NCBI GenBank assembly: GCA_033961575.1
Contig: CM066732.1
Span: 96,215,187-96,279,186, forward strand
From: Aselliscus stoliczkanus
Lineage: Eukaryota; Chordata; Mammalia; Chiroptera; Hipposideridae
DNA: 64,000 nt
Direction of reading: 5' to 3'
Both the position numbers and the translations under genes were made by a program. Below, in pieces: positions 35,139 through 46,806 of the stretch (positions are counted from its first letter, which is position 1; the number at the start of each line of letters is the position of its first letter). The notes under the pieces were generated by a model, which saw only the letters and a list, made by a program, of their open reading frames with translations, was not told where the DNA came from and did not search any database.

Positions 35139-35549
35139 AGAATGGAGGGACATACATGGAGACAAAGAGAGACAGAGATAGAGAATCAGAGACAAATACC
35201 ATAAGTAAGATATATAACATTTTCTTTTTTTTAAAATTGAAAATCAAAATTTGGTTTCTGATATAAGAGTAACAGAAATGACAATGATTATCTGTGTAAC
35301 ATTTCCTTAACCCTGGAATCCATCACATTTTTTTCTTTTCTCTCTGTCTCTTTGCCTTTCTGTCTCTCGCTGACATGAGCATGCATGTACATGCACATAT
35401 ACTTCCTCTCTCTCTCAATATTAGTAATCATTGCAGATAGACAAGTCCGGTGAAATTAAACAGTAAATGAGTTTCAGAAACATAATTCTTAGTTTGTAGA
35501 CAATATTCATTCGTTCCTTCATCCAGTGTCAACAAATATATGCTGTCTT

Positions 35550-36560
35550 TTTAAAAAAATTGTGGTAAAACATACGCAACATAAAATTTACCATTTTAAC
35601 CATTTTCAAGTGTACAGTTCAGTAGCGTTAAGTACATTCACATGGTTTTGCAACCAATCTCCAGAACTCTTTTCATCTCGCAAAACTGAAGCTCTATAGC
35701 CCTTAAACAACATCTTTCCCTTTCTGCAGCCCCTGGCAACCACTTCTATTGTACTTTCTGTCTCTATGATTTTGACTACTCTAGGTACCTCATATAAATG
35801 GAAACGAAGTATTTGTCTTTTTGTGACTGGCTTAACTCACTTAGCATAATATCTTTGAGATTCATCCATGTTGTAGCATGTGTCAGATTTTCCTTCCTTT
35901 TAAAGGCTGAATAATATTCCATTGTATGTATACTCGTATGTTACATTTTGCTTATCCATTCATTTTCCCATGGACACTTGGGTTGTTACTACCTGTTGGC
36001 TATAATGAATAATACTGCTATGAACATGGATGTACAAATGTCTCTTTAAGACCCTAGTTTCAATTCTTTCGAGTATATACCCAGAAGTAGAATTGCTGGA
36101 TAATATGGTAATATATTTTTAGTTTTCTGAGGAACTGCCATCCCGTTTTCTATAGTGGCTGCACCATTTTATACTCCCACCAACAATGCACAAGCATTCC
36201 AATTTCTCCCTGTCCTTGCCAACACTTGTTACGCTTGATACTTTCTGTTTTTTTTTGTTTTTTTTCCAAAAATTAGTAGCCATCCTAAGAGGTGTGGGGT
36301 GATATCTTATTGTTGTTTTGATTCACATTTCCCTAATGACAAGTGATGTTGAACATTTTTTTCCCCATATGTTTATCATTGTGTATCTTCTTTGGAGAAA
36401 AATGTCTATTCAATTCCTTTGCCCATTTTTTGAGGTTTTTTTTTGTTTGTTTTTTGCTTTTAGTTGTTGTTGTTGTTGAGTTGTAGGAGTTCTTTATATA
36501 TTCTGGATATTAAAGCCTTATCATATATATATGGTTTGCAAGTATTTTCTTGCTTATTGT
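35550..36560 (-). repeat. Old L1 3' portion
   Basis: TGTGGTAAAACATACGCAAC, GTGTACAGTTCAGTAGCG, TTGGGTTGTTACTACC and ACTCCCACCAACAATGCAC follow the reversed order of ancient mammalian L1 3' ends. Confidence 0.8.
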
Positions 36561-36701
36561 CTTTTACGTGCCAGAACTGTTTAAGATGTTGAGACTACAG
36601 AGGAGGCCTCTATTCTCATGGAGTTTGCATTGTCTTGGGTAGAGGCCGAAGGGAAACAATAAAACAAATAAGTAGTTTCGGATAATAAGAAGTTCCATAA
36701 A

Positions 36702-36812
36702 GGGCCGGCTGAGTGGCCTGGTGGTTAAGCGCTGGTTTGGGAAGCCAGCGGCCCCGGTTCAGGTCCCACATATGAGGGCCAGTGACACTGCCCTCAAAAA
36801 AAAAAAAAAAAA
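36702..36812 (+). mobile_element. Short SINE (type A)
   Basis: GGGCCGGCTGAGTGGCC head to poly-A; imperfect duplication AAGAAGTTCCATAAA / GAGAAGTGCCATAAA. Confidence 0.92.
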
Positions 36813-36841
36813 AGAAGAGAAGTGCCATAAAGAAAATAAAC

Positions 36842-37027
36842 GGCGGGGTGAGCCATTAGCGCAGTTGGTTAGAGCACGGTGCTCATAACACCAAGGTTGC
36901 TGGTTCGATCCTTACATGGGCCACTGAGCTGTGCCCTCCACAACTAGATTGAAACAACTACTTGACTTGGAGCTGATGGGTTCTTGAAACACACTATTCC
37001 CCAATTAAAAAAAAAAAAAGAAAAAGC
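36842..37027 (+). mobile_element. tRNA-Ile-like SINE (Ves/Rhin-1 type)
   Basis: The head AGCGCAGTTGGTTAGAGCAC, then AACACCAAGGTTGCTGG and TTCGATCC, matches tRNA-Ile apart from the anticodon position (CAT). The tail has CTCCACAACTAGATTGAAAC, ACTTGACTTGGAGCTGATGG and ATTCCCCAATT plus poly-A. I recall this layout from bat SINEs of the Ves/Rhin-1 kind; the exact family is unverified. It is not a functional tRNA gene: acceptor pairing is poor and it has a SINE body. Confidence 0.8.
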
Positions 37028-37639
37028 AAATAAACAGGGTGATAAATTTGAGATGATTGATAGATGGAGGGAGTCTCATAGCCTACTTTAGCTAGGATAG
37101 TGAACTAAGACCTTTTTCTTAAAAAAGTGACATTTGAGTTGATGAGAATCACTGAGAAGGATCCATCCACATGGATTTCACCCCAGGATGAAGGCACAGC
37201 CAGTGTGGAGGCCATAAAGTATGAATGATCATGGTGATCAAGAGTGTATGAACCACAAAATGATAAGTAGGCAAGGGCCAGATCAGTTAGAGTTCACAGG
37301 CCAAGATGAAGAGTGTGGATTTTACTGTAAGTGTAATATGAAACAGTGGCCAGTTTCAAGCAGAGGAGTCATAAGATGTCACTAATATTTTTTAAAAGAT
37401 CACTTTGGCTGGTGTGTAAAGAATAGATTATGTAGTAGGGAGAGATGAAAAGCAAGGTTCAATGAGTGTTCTTTCTTCAGCCTCTTCTTTTACACCACCC
37501 TCAGGCAGTTGTCCCCTCATGCTGCTAGAGTCTCCTATTCTCTTATGTTTCTAAATTTGTATTACATCGTGTACATTGGCAAATGGAGCCTTCCTTAACA
37601 AAATAAACTTTTGTCACATCTAGCAACTTCCTCTATTTC

Positions 37640-37960
37640 TGCATCATCTAGTGCATGCTAGGTTATATGATAACAGATGATCCCAAATCTCAGTGTCTTT
37701 CTTAAAGCAACCTAAATTATTTCTTGCTCATGATATATGTTCACTGCTAGTTGGCTTGGGATATCTGCTCTGTGTCATCCATATTATGGCAACAAAGCTG
37801 ATAGAGTAACTACCATTGCTTGTAGCTGTGGAGAAGGAAAGAGGAAATGGCTGAATTGCATTTAAAACTTCTTCCCTGAACTGCTCCATGCCACTTCTAC
37901 TCACATTTCATTGCAAAGCAAGTTATATAGTCACCCCGAACTTTAAAGGAACAAGGGAGA
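37640..37960. repeat. Old dispersed repeat, family unassigned
   Basis: CTAGTTGGCTTGGGATATCT and the flanking layout recall the repeat at 32,790-33,260. Confidence 0.35.
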
Positions 37961-39559
37961 GCGATTATATTTTATTTCTGAAAGCTGGGAAAATAAAAAA
38001 TATTTGAGAATAACAAAAATGTCTACAATCATTTCCAAGATCACAACTAATTCTCTTCAGCGCTCAGTAAAATATCTGTCCCAAACTCCCAGACTTCATA
38101 ACTTCTTATAATATGTATTTAGTTACATTTGCTTATATTAAAAAAAATATTTCACTCATCCTTACTAAGGACATTCACTGGGTAGGACATTACAAACCTT
38201 TTATTAGTTTATTGTAAAACAATATAGATGACAAATTTTGTATTGTGAAATCAACTTTAACATGATATTCTCATTACAATGAAATACTTATATTTGTAAG
38301 GCCTCATAGAGATAAGGGTTGTACTAACGTAATGGTGGAAGACATGGAAACTCGGGAGTGGATTTAAAAGATGTTTAAGTGTTAGAAGCAACAGGACTTT
38401 GTAACCAATTGAAAGTGGAAAACAGATGAGAAGGAGCAACTAAGGATAATGGAGGTTTCCTAGACTGGGAGACTTATTGGGATGATGGTGTCACTGCCCA
38501 TTTAAGGGAACACAGTAGTAGCTGGTGTGTGAGGTAAAGGGACATATAATTAATTTGACTGTGGAAATTTTGAATTTCAGATATGTATGGGAAATTCTGC
38601 CCTATCTAAATCTTCCCTTTGCTAGGAGTGAATGATGAAGCTAGAAGAGGAAAAGAAACCACTGGAAGAAGACCGGGAAGGGAGCATCGAAAACGTTGTG
38701 TTATATAAGTGAGGAGAGAAGTGAGTTTTGAGAGTGTCTTTACTCTGAGGTAGTTAAATACAAACAATTTTAACCTCCTTGAAGTGTAGGCACAGGAGCC
38801 CACTCCACCCTCTAAGCATCTCTGTATCATCATTGTTTTACTTCAATAATGTCTACAGTTCAGCATTTTAATATGTTAAGAAAGAAAAAAACTTGCAATG
38901 AAGGCAGGAAATAATGTAACAGTATGTACCAACAGATGGGCAAGAGTCACCAAGGAGTCTAAAAGAAATCTGCAGTGTTAAGAATCTGTTAGTGTGCCTC
39001 TAGCACTGTCTAGGGGAGAAACAGAATAGTGGAGAAAAAAGGATTCAAGAGTCTACTATACCGGAGAGAGCACAGGATGTTGGTTAGAATACAAATTTGC
39101 CATTAACTAGTACTCACATTTATAGAGTGCCTCCTATTCATCAGGGACTGTGACAGGTATTCTAAGTATTTTTATTTCAGAATCATCGTGATAATCCAAA
39201 GACTCAATATGATTGGCCCCAATTTGTAGTTCATGAACGGAAGCCTCAAAAATTTCAAAAACCTTTTCAAGGTCAAAGTATAGTAAGTGAGAGAACTGCA
39301 AGTTCACCCAGATGGGTCTGTCTGATTTCAAGGACTGGGCTCTTTCCATGATAGCCAATATACCCCAAACCTAGTTATGCATCACAGTTGCCTGGAGACT
39401 ATGTTAAAACATATTTTCCAGCTTTCTACTCAAGATTGTCTCAGAAGATGGTAATATTAGTATAGTACTTTTCTATCAGGATTATTGTTAGGATTTTATG
39501 TAATAAAGCATATTGGAGTGTTTCATAAACTTCAAGTTTAACATAGATATAGTTTAATG

Positions 39560-40180
39560 GTTTTATTATGTGATCATCTAATTCCCTTTTATTTTAAAAT
39601 TATTTTTATTCATTTAACTTATGATGATTTTTGAATTGCGGTAACATTATTTAGTAACATTATATGATTTTTCAGGTATACAACATTATAATTCGGTCTC
39701 TGTATACACTATAGCATGTATATATCTCAACTAGCCTCCACCCGTTGCCATACATTTGACCCCCTTTTACCCATTTTGCCCTTCCTCTACCGCCCTCCCC
39801 CTCTGGTAACCATGAATCTGTTGTCTGTATCTGAGTTTGTTTTTGTTTTATTTGTTCATTTATTTCTTTTTTGTTTTATCTTCTATATATGAATGAAATT
39901 ATATAGTTTGCCTTTTTTCTTCTGACTTATTTCACTTAGTATAATACCTTCAAGGTCCATCCATGTTGTTGTAAATGGCACTATTTCATCTTTCTTATGG
40001 CTTGGTAGTGTGTGTGTGTGTGTGTGTGTGTACATACCACTTTTTTATCCAATCATCCTTTGGTGGACACTTAGGTTATTTCCATGTCTTGCCTATTGTA
40101 AATAACATAGGTGTGCATATCTCTTTTCAAATTAGTTTTTTCATATTCTTTTGATAAATACCCAGAAGTCTAATTCCTTT
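39560..40180 (-). repeat. Old L1 3' fragment with (TG)n
   Basis: TTCAGGTATACAACATTATA, TTCACTTAGTATAATACCTT and TTGGTGGACACTTAGG are reversed L1 3' end. A TG run sits at about 40,010-40,031. Confidence 0.7.
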
Positions 40181-41409
40181 TCTTTTGACACTCTAGTCAG
40201 GAAATAATTTTGTGATAATTAGGCTCATCAAATACCTTGAAACAAGAAAAGGGTGTCTGAAACTCTATATTTTGGCTTAGTAATCACATTATAAATCGAT
40301 ACATTTAATTTCTTCTTTATCAATCAGTACTGTTGTGAGTCTGACCAATGGTAGTCAAGTTCCCCAGGCTTGATCATCCCTTTAACTGAAGAAACAAAGT
40401 TTTGAAATCAGCAAAACTGAGGAATGAAGTTCAAAGTGGAAGAGATATGAATTGTTTTAATTGAGGGTTTCAGTCTTCATGGGAATAGAATATTAAGTGT
40501 TGACCTGGAGGTCGGTTTATGAATAGGTTCCAAAATGAACTCGCTCTGATGTAAGCCCACCTTTTCTCAGGTGGTGTTAGCAGATGGTGTTTTTCTCACT
40601 TCCAGTATACATAGCTAGTATTAACTTGAACCAGAATTGTAATAGGGCCATACCTCTGGCCCCTTTAAAATGCCTCCTGTTACCTCAACAAGAGGAGTAA
40701 GTTACCAAGGAAGATGTGGTCTTCTGTCCCAAAAGAAATTCTAGGTGTTATTTCCTCTCCCAAGTGCGGTTTGAAAAGTGAGTTGTATATAAAGTAGCAT
40801 TCTTTTCTACTGACCATGAAAGGCTGGGAGTTTACTTCTGGGCAAATACCTTTGCTGTTTTTTTGCAGTATTCACAAAGGCACTCAGCAGGCACTTACTA
40901 AATGCATGCTCCACGAAGAAAGGTTAAGCGGTTTCCCCAAGACCACACAGAGGGAACAAGTGGGGGGAGGGGGACTGAATGGTGCCTGTTATATCCAGTT
41001 ACACTCCCATAATTACTCAATCCGTCTCATTCCAAGCCGAAGGACCGGGCTTTCAAGGGGACATGAAAGGAATGCCCGAGAGGTGAGAGCCAGGAAATCG
41101 GGAGAGGTGCCTTTCCCGGCATGCTCTGCAGCACACCGAGGGGCGCCAGACGTATCCCGGCGTGCATCGGGGAGCGCCCAAGGGCGACGGTTCCCGGTTC
41201 CTGGAGGGGCACGCGAAGTTAAACTGGTAGGTGTGAGCTTCCTTGATTTTGAGACCCTGCTTTCTCATTTCCCCTTTGTGAATGCAATCCCCTAACGGCA
41301 GAAAAGGAGGTCCTCTAACTACCCTCCCTTTCCGCGTGCGAAAGACTTTTCAGCGCCGCTTCGAGCACGGTGCCAGGTGATTAGCGGTTAGGGGCAGGCC
41401 TGAGCTGAG

Positions 41410-41415
41410 CACGTG
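41410..41415. promoter_or_regulatory. E-box CACGTG
   Basis: GCACGTGACC context, 15 bases before a CCAAT box; a site for MAX, MYC, USF or TFE-type bHLH-zip proteins. Confidence 0.5.
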
Positions 41416-41479
41416 ACCCAAGCTGGCAGCCAATGACTAGCCTGGTGGTCCAGCAGCGCGAGGAATCCCGGACCCGTGA

Positions 41480-41523
41480 GCCGAGCGGCGCGGCGCGTGG
41501 GCCCGCTCCGGTCGGCCCAGCAG
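41480..41523 (+). other. MGA: Candidate MGA exon 1 donor
   Basis: The sequence ends GGCCCAGCAG|GTACGC at 41,523, a good 5' splice site about 90 bases after the CCAAT box at 41,430. The exon start is not defined. Inference only. Confidence 0.3.
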
Positions 41524-41662
41524 GTACGCGCAGGCGCCTTGGTTGCCACGCATCCCGTTCGTCCCCACGCGCCCAGTGGCGTGTACTTGGCGCGAGGTGT
41601 TAAGAGTACGTTTGGGTGTTTTTGTGGGTAGGGGGAAGGAGAGGGTTGCGGGGCAGTGGCGT

Positions 41663-41668
41663 CACGTG
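41663..41668. promoter_or_regulatory. E-box CACGTG
   Basis: GTCACGTGGA context, 11 bases upstream of the CCAAT box at 41,679. Confidence 0.5.
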
Positions 41669-41997
41669 GAACCCACAGCCAATCGCAGGCCGAGGCGCAC
41701 CCACAGATTTCACCGGCGCCCCGGGGTGCGACGTGTTCAGTGAGGTTCGACTCAGCCCTGACGGCCGGAGCGCTCTTTCGAAGCGCGTGTGCGGCTTGTA
41801 AAATCTGGCCACGGATTTTCGTGGCGTGCAGCTCCGCTGTGAGCACTGACGACAAGTTCAAGGCAAAATGGCTGCTGGAAACAGTCTCTTAGCAGGGGGA
41901 GCGCTGGGGCCGCGTGAAGGTCACATGACGAGGTTGGCAGCGCGTGCTGCTGGCGCGGGGAAGGGGGAGGGTGGGAGAAGAGGGAGGCGTGGCCAGT

Positions 41998-42003
41998 CAC
42001 GTG
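41998..42003. promoter_or_regulatory. E-box CACGTG
   Basis: GTCACGTGCC context near the downstream edge of the island; an M-box-like TCACATGA lies about 75 bases upstream. Confidence 0.45.
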
Positions 42004-42884
42004 CCGTCGACTGCGCCGTCCTGTGGTTTTTCCAGCGCCTTTTGCTGCGGCCAGATTGCCTGCTTTTACTCCTCCCTCCTCGAAGCGTGGCAAGCTTTGG
42101 CGAGAAGCTGTATGGTGTGGTGAAATGAGCCATGGTCTGAGGTCTGGGAATTAGGAGATTGCGGGTCTAAGCCTTTGGCTACTCTACTTTTGCAATTAGC
42201 AAGTCATGTTGCCATTCTCGGCCTCCATTTTCTCATTTCTCATATTTTAGCTCTGTATAGATCATTTCTTTAAGGTCCTTCATATGGTATGTGACTCTGC
42301 CTCATCATGTAGATAATGTAGATAACAATAACAGTGAACAAACTATGAGACAATCGCATCTCCCCACAAGAAAAACAACACAACAATCCCCTCTCCCATC
42401 ATTACAGTGATGTGGGAACTTAGTGGAGGTAATTTGTTATTATAGTCTGGCATATCTGTCCATGTTTTTCAATAGCATTTATTATACTCTGTACCTGCCC
42501 ACTTGCTCATCTGAAAATTATTCCTTTAGACGTCTAGTCCCTGTATGTTTTCTGGAAAGAAATTGAGATAAATAGTATTGTCATTACTATGGAGATGGGG
42601 AAACACAAGTAATTAGAAGATGATTTGCTCATGCCCCATAAGGCTTCTCCACTTGATGGCCCAATTTTCATTAAAAAACAACAACTGGGGCTTCCTGTCA
42701 CTAGCTTTTGGTGTTTTTCATGGTTCTTTGCTTCCAATTCCAGCTCTTCATTTTACCAAAGGTTAACCCTTTAGTGAAATGAAGCAGGCATACATTATAT
42801 ATTTTTCATATTACTCTTTAGGTTTTATACTACCCTTTGATGTATCTTAAAGTGCCTTTGAATTTTGTGGGAGCACAATCTGGA

Positions 42885-43088
42885 AAACATTTATTGAGCA
42901 ATCATTATAATGATAGTTATCACTTTTGAGCAATTATAGTAATAGTTAACATCTTTCTAGCATAGTACTTTTATATGTCTTAATTCATTTCGTTCTCATA
43001 ACAAAACTATGAGGTAAGTACTGTTATCTCCATTTTTACTAATGAGGGAAATAGCAACAGAGAGATTAAGTAACTTGCATAAGGTGAT
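42885..43088. repeat. MIR fossil
   Basis: AACAAAACTATGAGGTAAGT, TAGCAACAGAGAGATTAAGT and AACTTGCATAAGGTGA. Confidence 0.75.
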
Positions 43089-43089
43089 A

Positions 43090-44515
43090 AATTTACAGAA
43101 TTCCAACAAGAATTCCTTTTGAAAACTTGATAAAATGATTCAAAAGTTCATTTTGAAGAATGAATCTATAAAGTAGGAAAAATTTTGAAAGAGAAAAGTG
43201 AGGGGGGTACTTAACACTAGTGAATATACAAATAAAGCTGTTATAATCAAAACAGTAAGTAGTAATTCTGGAATAGAGCAATGGAACAGAAAAATAAATC
43301 TAGAAATATATAAAGCTATTTAATACTATAAAGGTGGCATTTCATGTTAGTTGAAAAAGAATTTCAAAACGATTTTGGAACAATTGGCTGTTTGAAAAAA
43401 AGGAATTGTACCTTGAAATGTAAATAAAATAAAATCCAGTTGAATTAAATATAAAATATAAAGTTAGAAAATTGCTACTTTAAAAAGTGGGTAAATAATT
43501 TTCTAATCTTGGAATAGAATGAATTGTTCTAAGCGTGACTTCAAGGCAGAATCCATAAAGGCAAAGATTGATAGAATTATTGCATGCAGCATCCTTTAGT
43601 TGGCAAAAATACTGTAAAGTTAAAAGACAAATTTATTCATTCAGTATTCATTTAACATATTTATTGAGTGTTTACTATGTGCCAGGCAGTTTTTCTGGCA
43701 TAGGGATCCAATGATGAGCAAAGCCAGGCAAATTGTGGGAAAAAAATCTTGCACTATGTGTTGGATCTAGGTTAATGACCTTACAATCTAATGGATGGGT
43801 AAAAGACATGAATAGGTAGATCTCATACACACAGAGACATAAAAATAACCATTAAACATAAAAATACATTATTTTTCATGTATAGACAAATAATACAAAA
43901 CAACCTCAACCCACCAGTCTAGCAGATTGGCACATATGTAATAAAATGTTAATATTTGCTGTTGGCATAGGAGTGGGGAAATTGGCATACTCATACACTG
44001 CCATTGGTTGATAATTACGAATGAATGTCCTTAATGGAGGCCATTTTGGCTGTACTTACTGAAAGCATTAAAAACCTGTATGTCCTTTGACTCAGCAGCT
44101 CCTCTTCTTTGTTAAGGGACTGGTTGGTACTTTATAAAGATTTTCATTTAAGAGTTGTCTTTGTAGTATTTTTTATAAAAGCAAAAACTGGAAAAACTTA
44201 GGTATTGAACAATAAGGGATTGGTTAAATAAATACAGTGCCTTCATAGAAGGTGATAACCTTTTAGCTAGTAGACATGATACAGATTTCTATAGTAATGA
44301 TTTGGAAAGCACGGTGTTATGTATATTGTTACATGTAAAAAATAGGTTACAATATTATGAGTGATAGGATTACATTTTTGTAGGGATATACCTATATGTG
44401 TACATTTACATAATAGTCTAAAATGGTATACATCAAGTGTAACAGTGAAATCTAACATGGTATACACCAAATGTGACCTACCAGTGATTTTATTTGAGTG
44501 GTAGGATTTTTGGAT
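43090..44515 (+). repeat. Old L1 ORF2/3' fragment with an L2 patch
   Basis: TAAAGCTGTTATAATCAAAA, GAATAGAGCAATGGAACAGA and, after the L2-like patch at 43,630-43,740 (TTTACTATGTGCCAGGCAG), TCATACACTGCCATTGG and TTGACTCAGCAGCTCC follow forward L1 order. Confidence 0.65.
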
Positions 44516-44518
44516 GAA

Positions 44519-44970
44519 TTTAATTCAAAAAATAAATGTTATTGTTTAGAATAGTTTTAGGTTTATAGAAGAATTGTTGGGCTGGCCCAGTGGCTCAGTT
44601 GATTAAGAGCTCGCTCAAGAGTGTGAGCTCTGAGCAACAGGGTCACTGGTTCGATTCTCGGTCTGAGCTGAGCTTCCAAAAGGTGACAAGATGGCTCATA
44701 TAAAAAAATAATAATAAAAGAAAAAAAACAAAAGAAAAAGAAAAATTGCAAAGATGTTACAAAGAGTTTTCATATTCTAATACCCAGTTTTCCCTACTAA
44801 TAACATTTTATGTTAGTATGGTATGTGTGTTATAATTAATGAACCAATAAACATTGATACATTATTATTAACTAAAAGCCCACAGTTTAATCAGATTTCT
44901 TTAGTTTTTAGCTAACATCGTTTTTCTATTCTGGGATCCCATTCAGGATACCACAATATTACAATACTTT
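44519..44970 (-). repeat. Old L1-like fragment split by a type-C SINE
   Basis: Flanks of the SINE at 44,579-44,750 match the stretch at 52,005-52,265: AGAGTTTTCATAT, then TAACATTTTATGTTAGTATG and CATTGATACATTATTATTAA. Confidence 0.6.
44579..44750 (+). mobile_element. tRNA-derived SINE (type C), forward copy
   Basis: Head GGGCTGGCCCAGTGGCTCAG, B box GGTTCGATTCTC, then GATGGCTCATA and an A-rich tail. Confidence 0.88.
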
Positions 44971-45450
44971 TTTTTTTTTTTTTTTTGGAAGTGTACTAAT
45001 GCTTTAGTAATTGGTGAAATCCCAGGAAAGAAGGTGTGATGGGAAAAAGGAAGGCAGGGAAAAAGTGAAAACAAACAAGGGATGTGTTACCAAGACGGCT
45101 ATAGCTTTATTGTAACAAAGCTGGTTGCTATTGTGTAAGGCATCTCCAGAGAGTTCATATGAAATTACTACCTCTCAGAACTATCCGTTACACAGCCATA
45201 ATAACTTTTAGTAATCATGCCCCCTTAGAGTCCTCTTGGCTATGTTAGTTTCTCAGACTTTCCTTGTTTTTGATGACTTTGATAGTTTTGAGGAATACTG
45301 GTCGGGTGTTCTGTAATATATCCCTCAATCAGTATTTGATATATATTTTTGTGTGATTGGTCTGGGGTTAGAGCACATACTATCAACATGACTTGTTCTT
45401 GATGTTGACCTTAATCACCTGCCTGTTAATTTCGTTTTTAGTTCACTTTT

Positions 45451-45549
45451 TTTTTGAGGGCAGTGTCACTAGCCCTCATATGTGGGACCCGAACCAGGGC
45501 CGCTGGTGTCCCAAGTCAGCTCTTAACCACCGCGCCACTCCGCCGGCCC
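45451..45549 (-). mobile_element. Short SINE (type A)
   Basis: Complete reversed element; imperfect duplication CCTGTTAATTTCGTTTT / CCTGTAAATTTGTTTT. Confidence 0.9.
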
Positions 45550-46184
45550 TGTAAATTTGTTTTTTAAACTTTGCTTTTCTATAGTTTCTACTTTTTTATG
45601 ATTTGTGTTACTTACAATATAAAAAGTATTTGTTATATTGTACATCTTTATCAATAACACAATAAGCAGTACGTTGACAAGCCTGATAACATAGAAACAG
45701 GATAATGGAAGTTATAGGAAAATAACTGGCTAAGTTGATGGAAGGGCTGATTATAGAAAGGAATTAAAGGCAGTATTACAGTGTAGCTTGCTTTAACAGT
45801 CTTTCAAGTGTTTTAGAACTCTGTTCTAGGAAGAACAGTCTGGTAATCATGAATTAGATCTAAATTCAAAGGTGGGGAAGGAATTATTCAATTGTGCATA
45901 ACAGAATGAGACTATAAATAAGATAGATCAATTAGGTTAATTGTTTCATTCAACAACCAGTAATTAATGAGCCCTATTGTATGCCAGGTATTATACCAGG
46001 TCTAGGGATTGAGCAGTGAATAAGACAAAGTCCCTACCTACTCTCATGGACTTTATATTCTGATAGACAATAAGCCAATAAAATAATATGATTTCAGATA
46101 TTGTCAAAGTGCTGTGAAGAAAATAGTACAAGAGGATAGAGTGTGGTGATGGTGGGTTTGATGAGTCTTTTTTTATTTTTTATT

Positions 46185-46301
46185 TTTTAATTTAATTTAT
46201 TTTTTTGACGGCAGTGTCACTGGCCCTCATATGTGGGATCCAAACCAGGGCCACTGGCGTCCCAAGCCAGCACCTAATCAACGCGCCGCTCGGCCGGCCC
46301 T
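46185..46301 (-). mobile_element. Short SINE (type A)
   Basis: Complete reversed element; duplication ATGAGTCTTTT on both sides (46,159 region and 46,303). Confidence 0.9.
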
Positions 46302-46700
46302 CATGAGTCTTTTAAATAGGTTGACAGATAAGGCTTCTCTGAGGTAACATTTGAGTATAAAGAGACCTGAATAATAAGGAGTGAGCCATACTAACATGTG
46401 GAGCATTTCAAGTAGTGGGAGTACTAATGCAAAGACTTGGGAGTGGAAATCAGTTGGGAATTTTCTAGGAAGTGCAAGAAGGCTAATGTGCTAGAGTTTG
46501 GAGATTGCTGGGGTATTAATTGGTGGTATTGGTGGTGAGGTACAGTGGTAGGACATGATACTGGGAAGTTGGTGGGTCTCATGATGTAGCATCTGATAGA
46601 CCAGAAAGGCTTTGAATTTTATTCTAAGTGTGATAGGATCCATTGGACAATTTTATGAAGAAAAATGATACAATCTAATTTATGTTTTAAAAGATCACTG

Positions 46701-46806
46701 GGCCGGCCGAGTGGCGCGGTGGTTAAGCGCTGGCTTGGGAAGCCAGCGGCCCTGGTTCGGGTCCCACTGCCAGTGACACTACCCTCAAAAAAATAAAATA
46801 AAATAA
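46701..46806 (+). mobile_element. Short SINE (type A), small internal deletion
   Basis: Near-consensus head; ATATGAGGG is missing before CCAGTGACACTACCCTC, so the palindrome's left arm is damaged. Tail (AAAAT)n; duplication AAAAGATCA. Confidence 0.92.

Larger units (their letters stand above)
9483..41029. other. TYRO3-to-CpG-island intergenic region, no gene recognised
   Basis: About 31.5 kb between the TYRO3 end and the next CpG island. No intact protein gene was recognised. It consists of interspersed repeats listed separately plus unique-looking stretches (for example 9,483-10,420, 13,500-14,190, 21,540-22,280, 22,690-27,480, 31,400-32,790, 38,000-39,560) in which I see nothing assignable. 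Confidence 0.7.
41030..42130 (+). promoter_or_regulatory. MGA: CpG-island promoter, probably MGA
   Basis: About 1.1 kb of CpG-dense DNA, the strongest island in the window. Elements: CCAAT at 41,430 and 41,679 (AGCCAATCGC, NF-Y-like); CACGTG at 41,410, 41,663 and 41,998; an M-box TCACATGA at 41,921; T-box half-site AGGTGTGA at 41,229; a ZNF143-like motif at 41,112; a YY1-like AAAATGGCTGC at 41,865. No TATA box was seen. The assignment to MGA rests on mammalian gene order (TYRO3 then MGA, same direction), not on any coding sequence here. Confidence 0.65.

Noticed and set aside
34852..35247. Leu/Ser-rich open frame on the minus strand
   Set aside because: It comes from the (GA)n repeat read as CT.
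36843..36925. Possible tRNA-Ile gene
   Set aside because: The A and B boxes are present, but the sequence continues into a SINE body and A-tail and the acceptor stem does not pair well.
39134..39358. Minus-strand 74-codon frame that looks protein-like
   Set aside because: It overlaps a MIR-like stretch (GTGCCTCCTATTCATCAGGG, CTGTGACAGGTATTC) and has no start or splice context.
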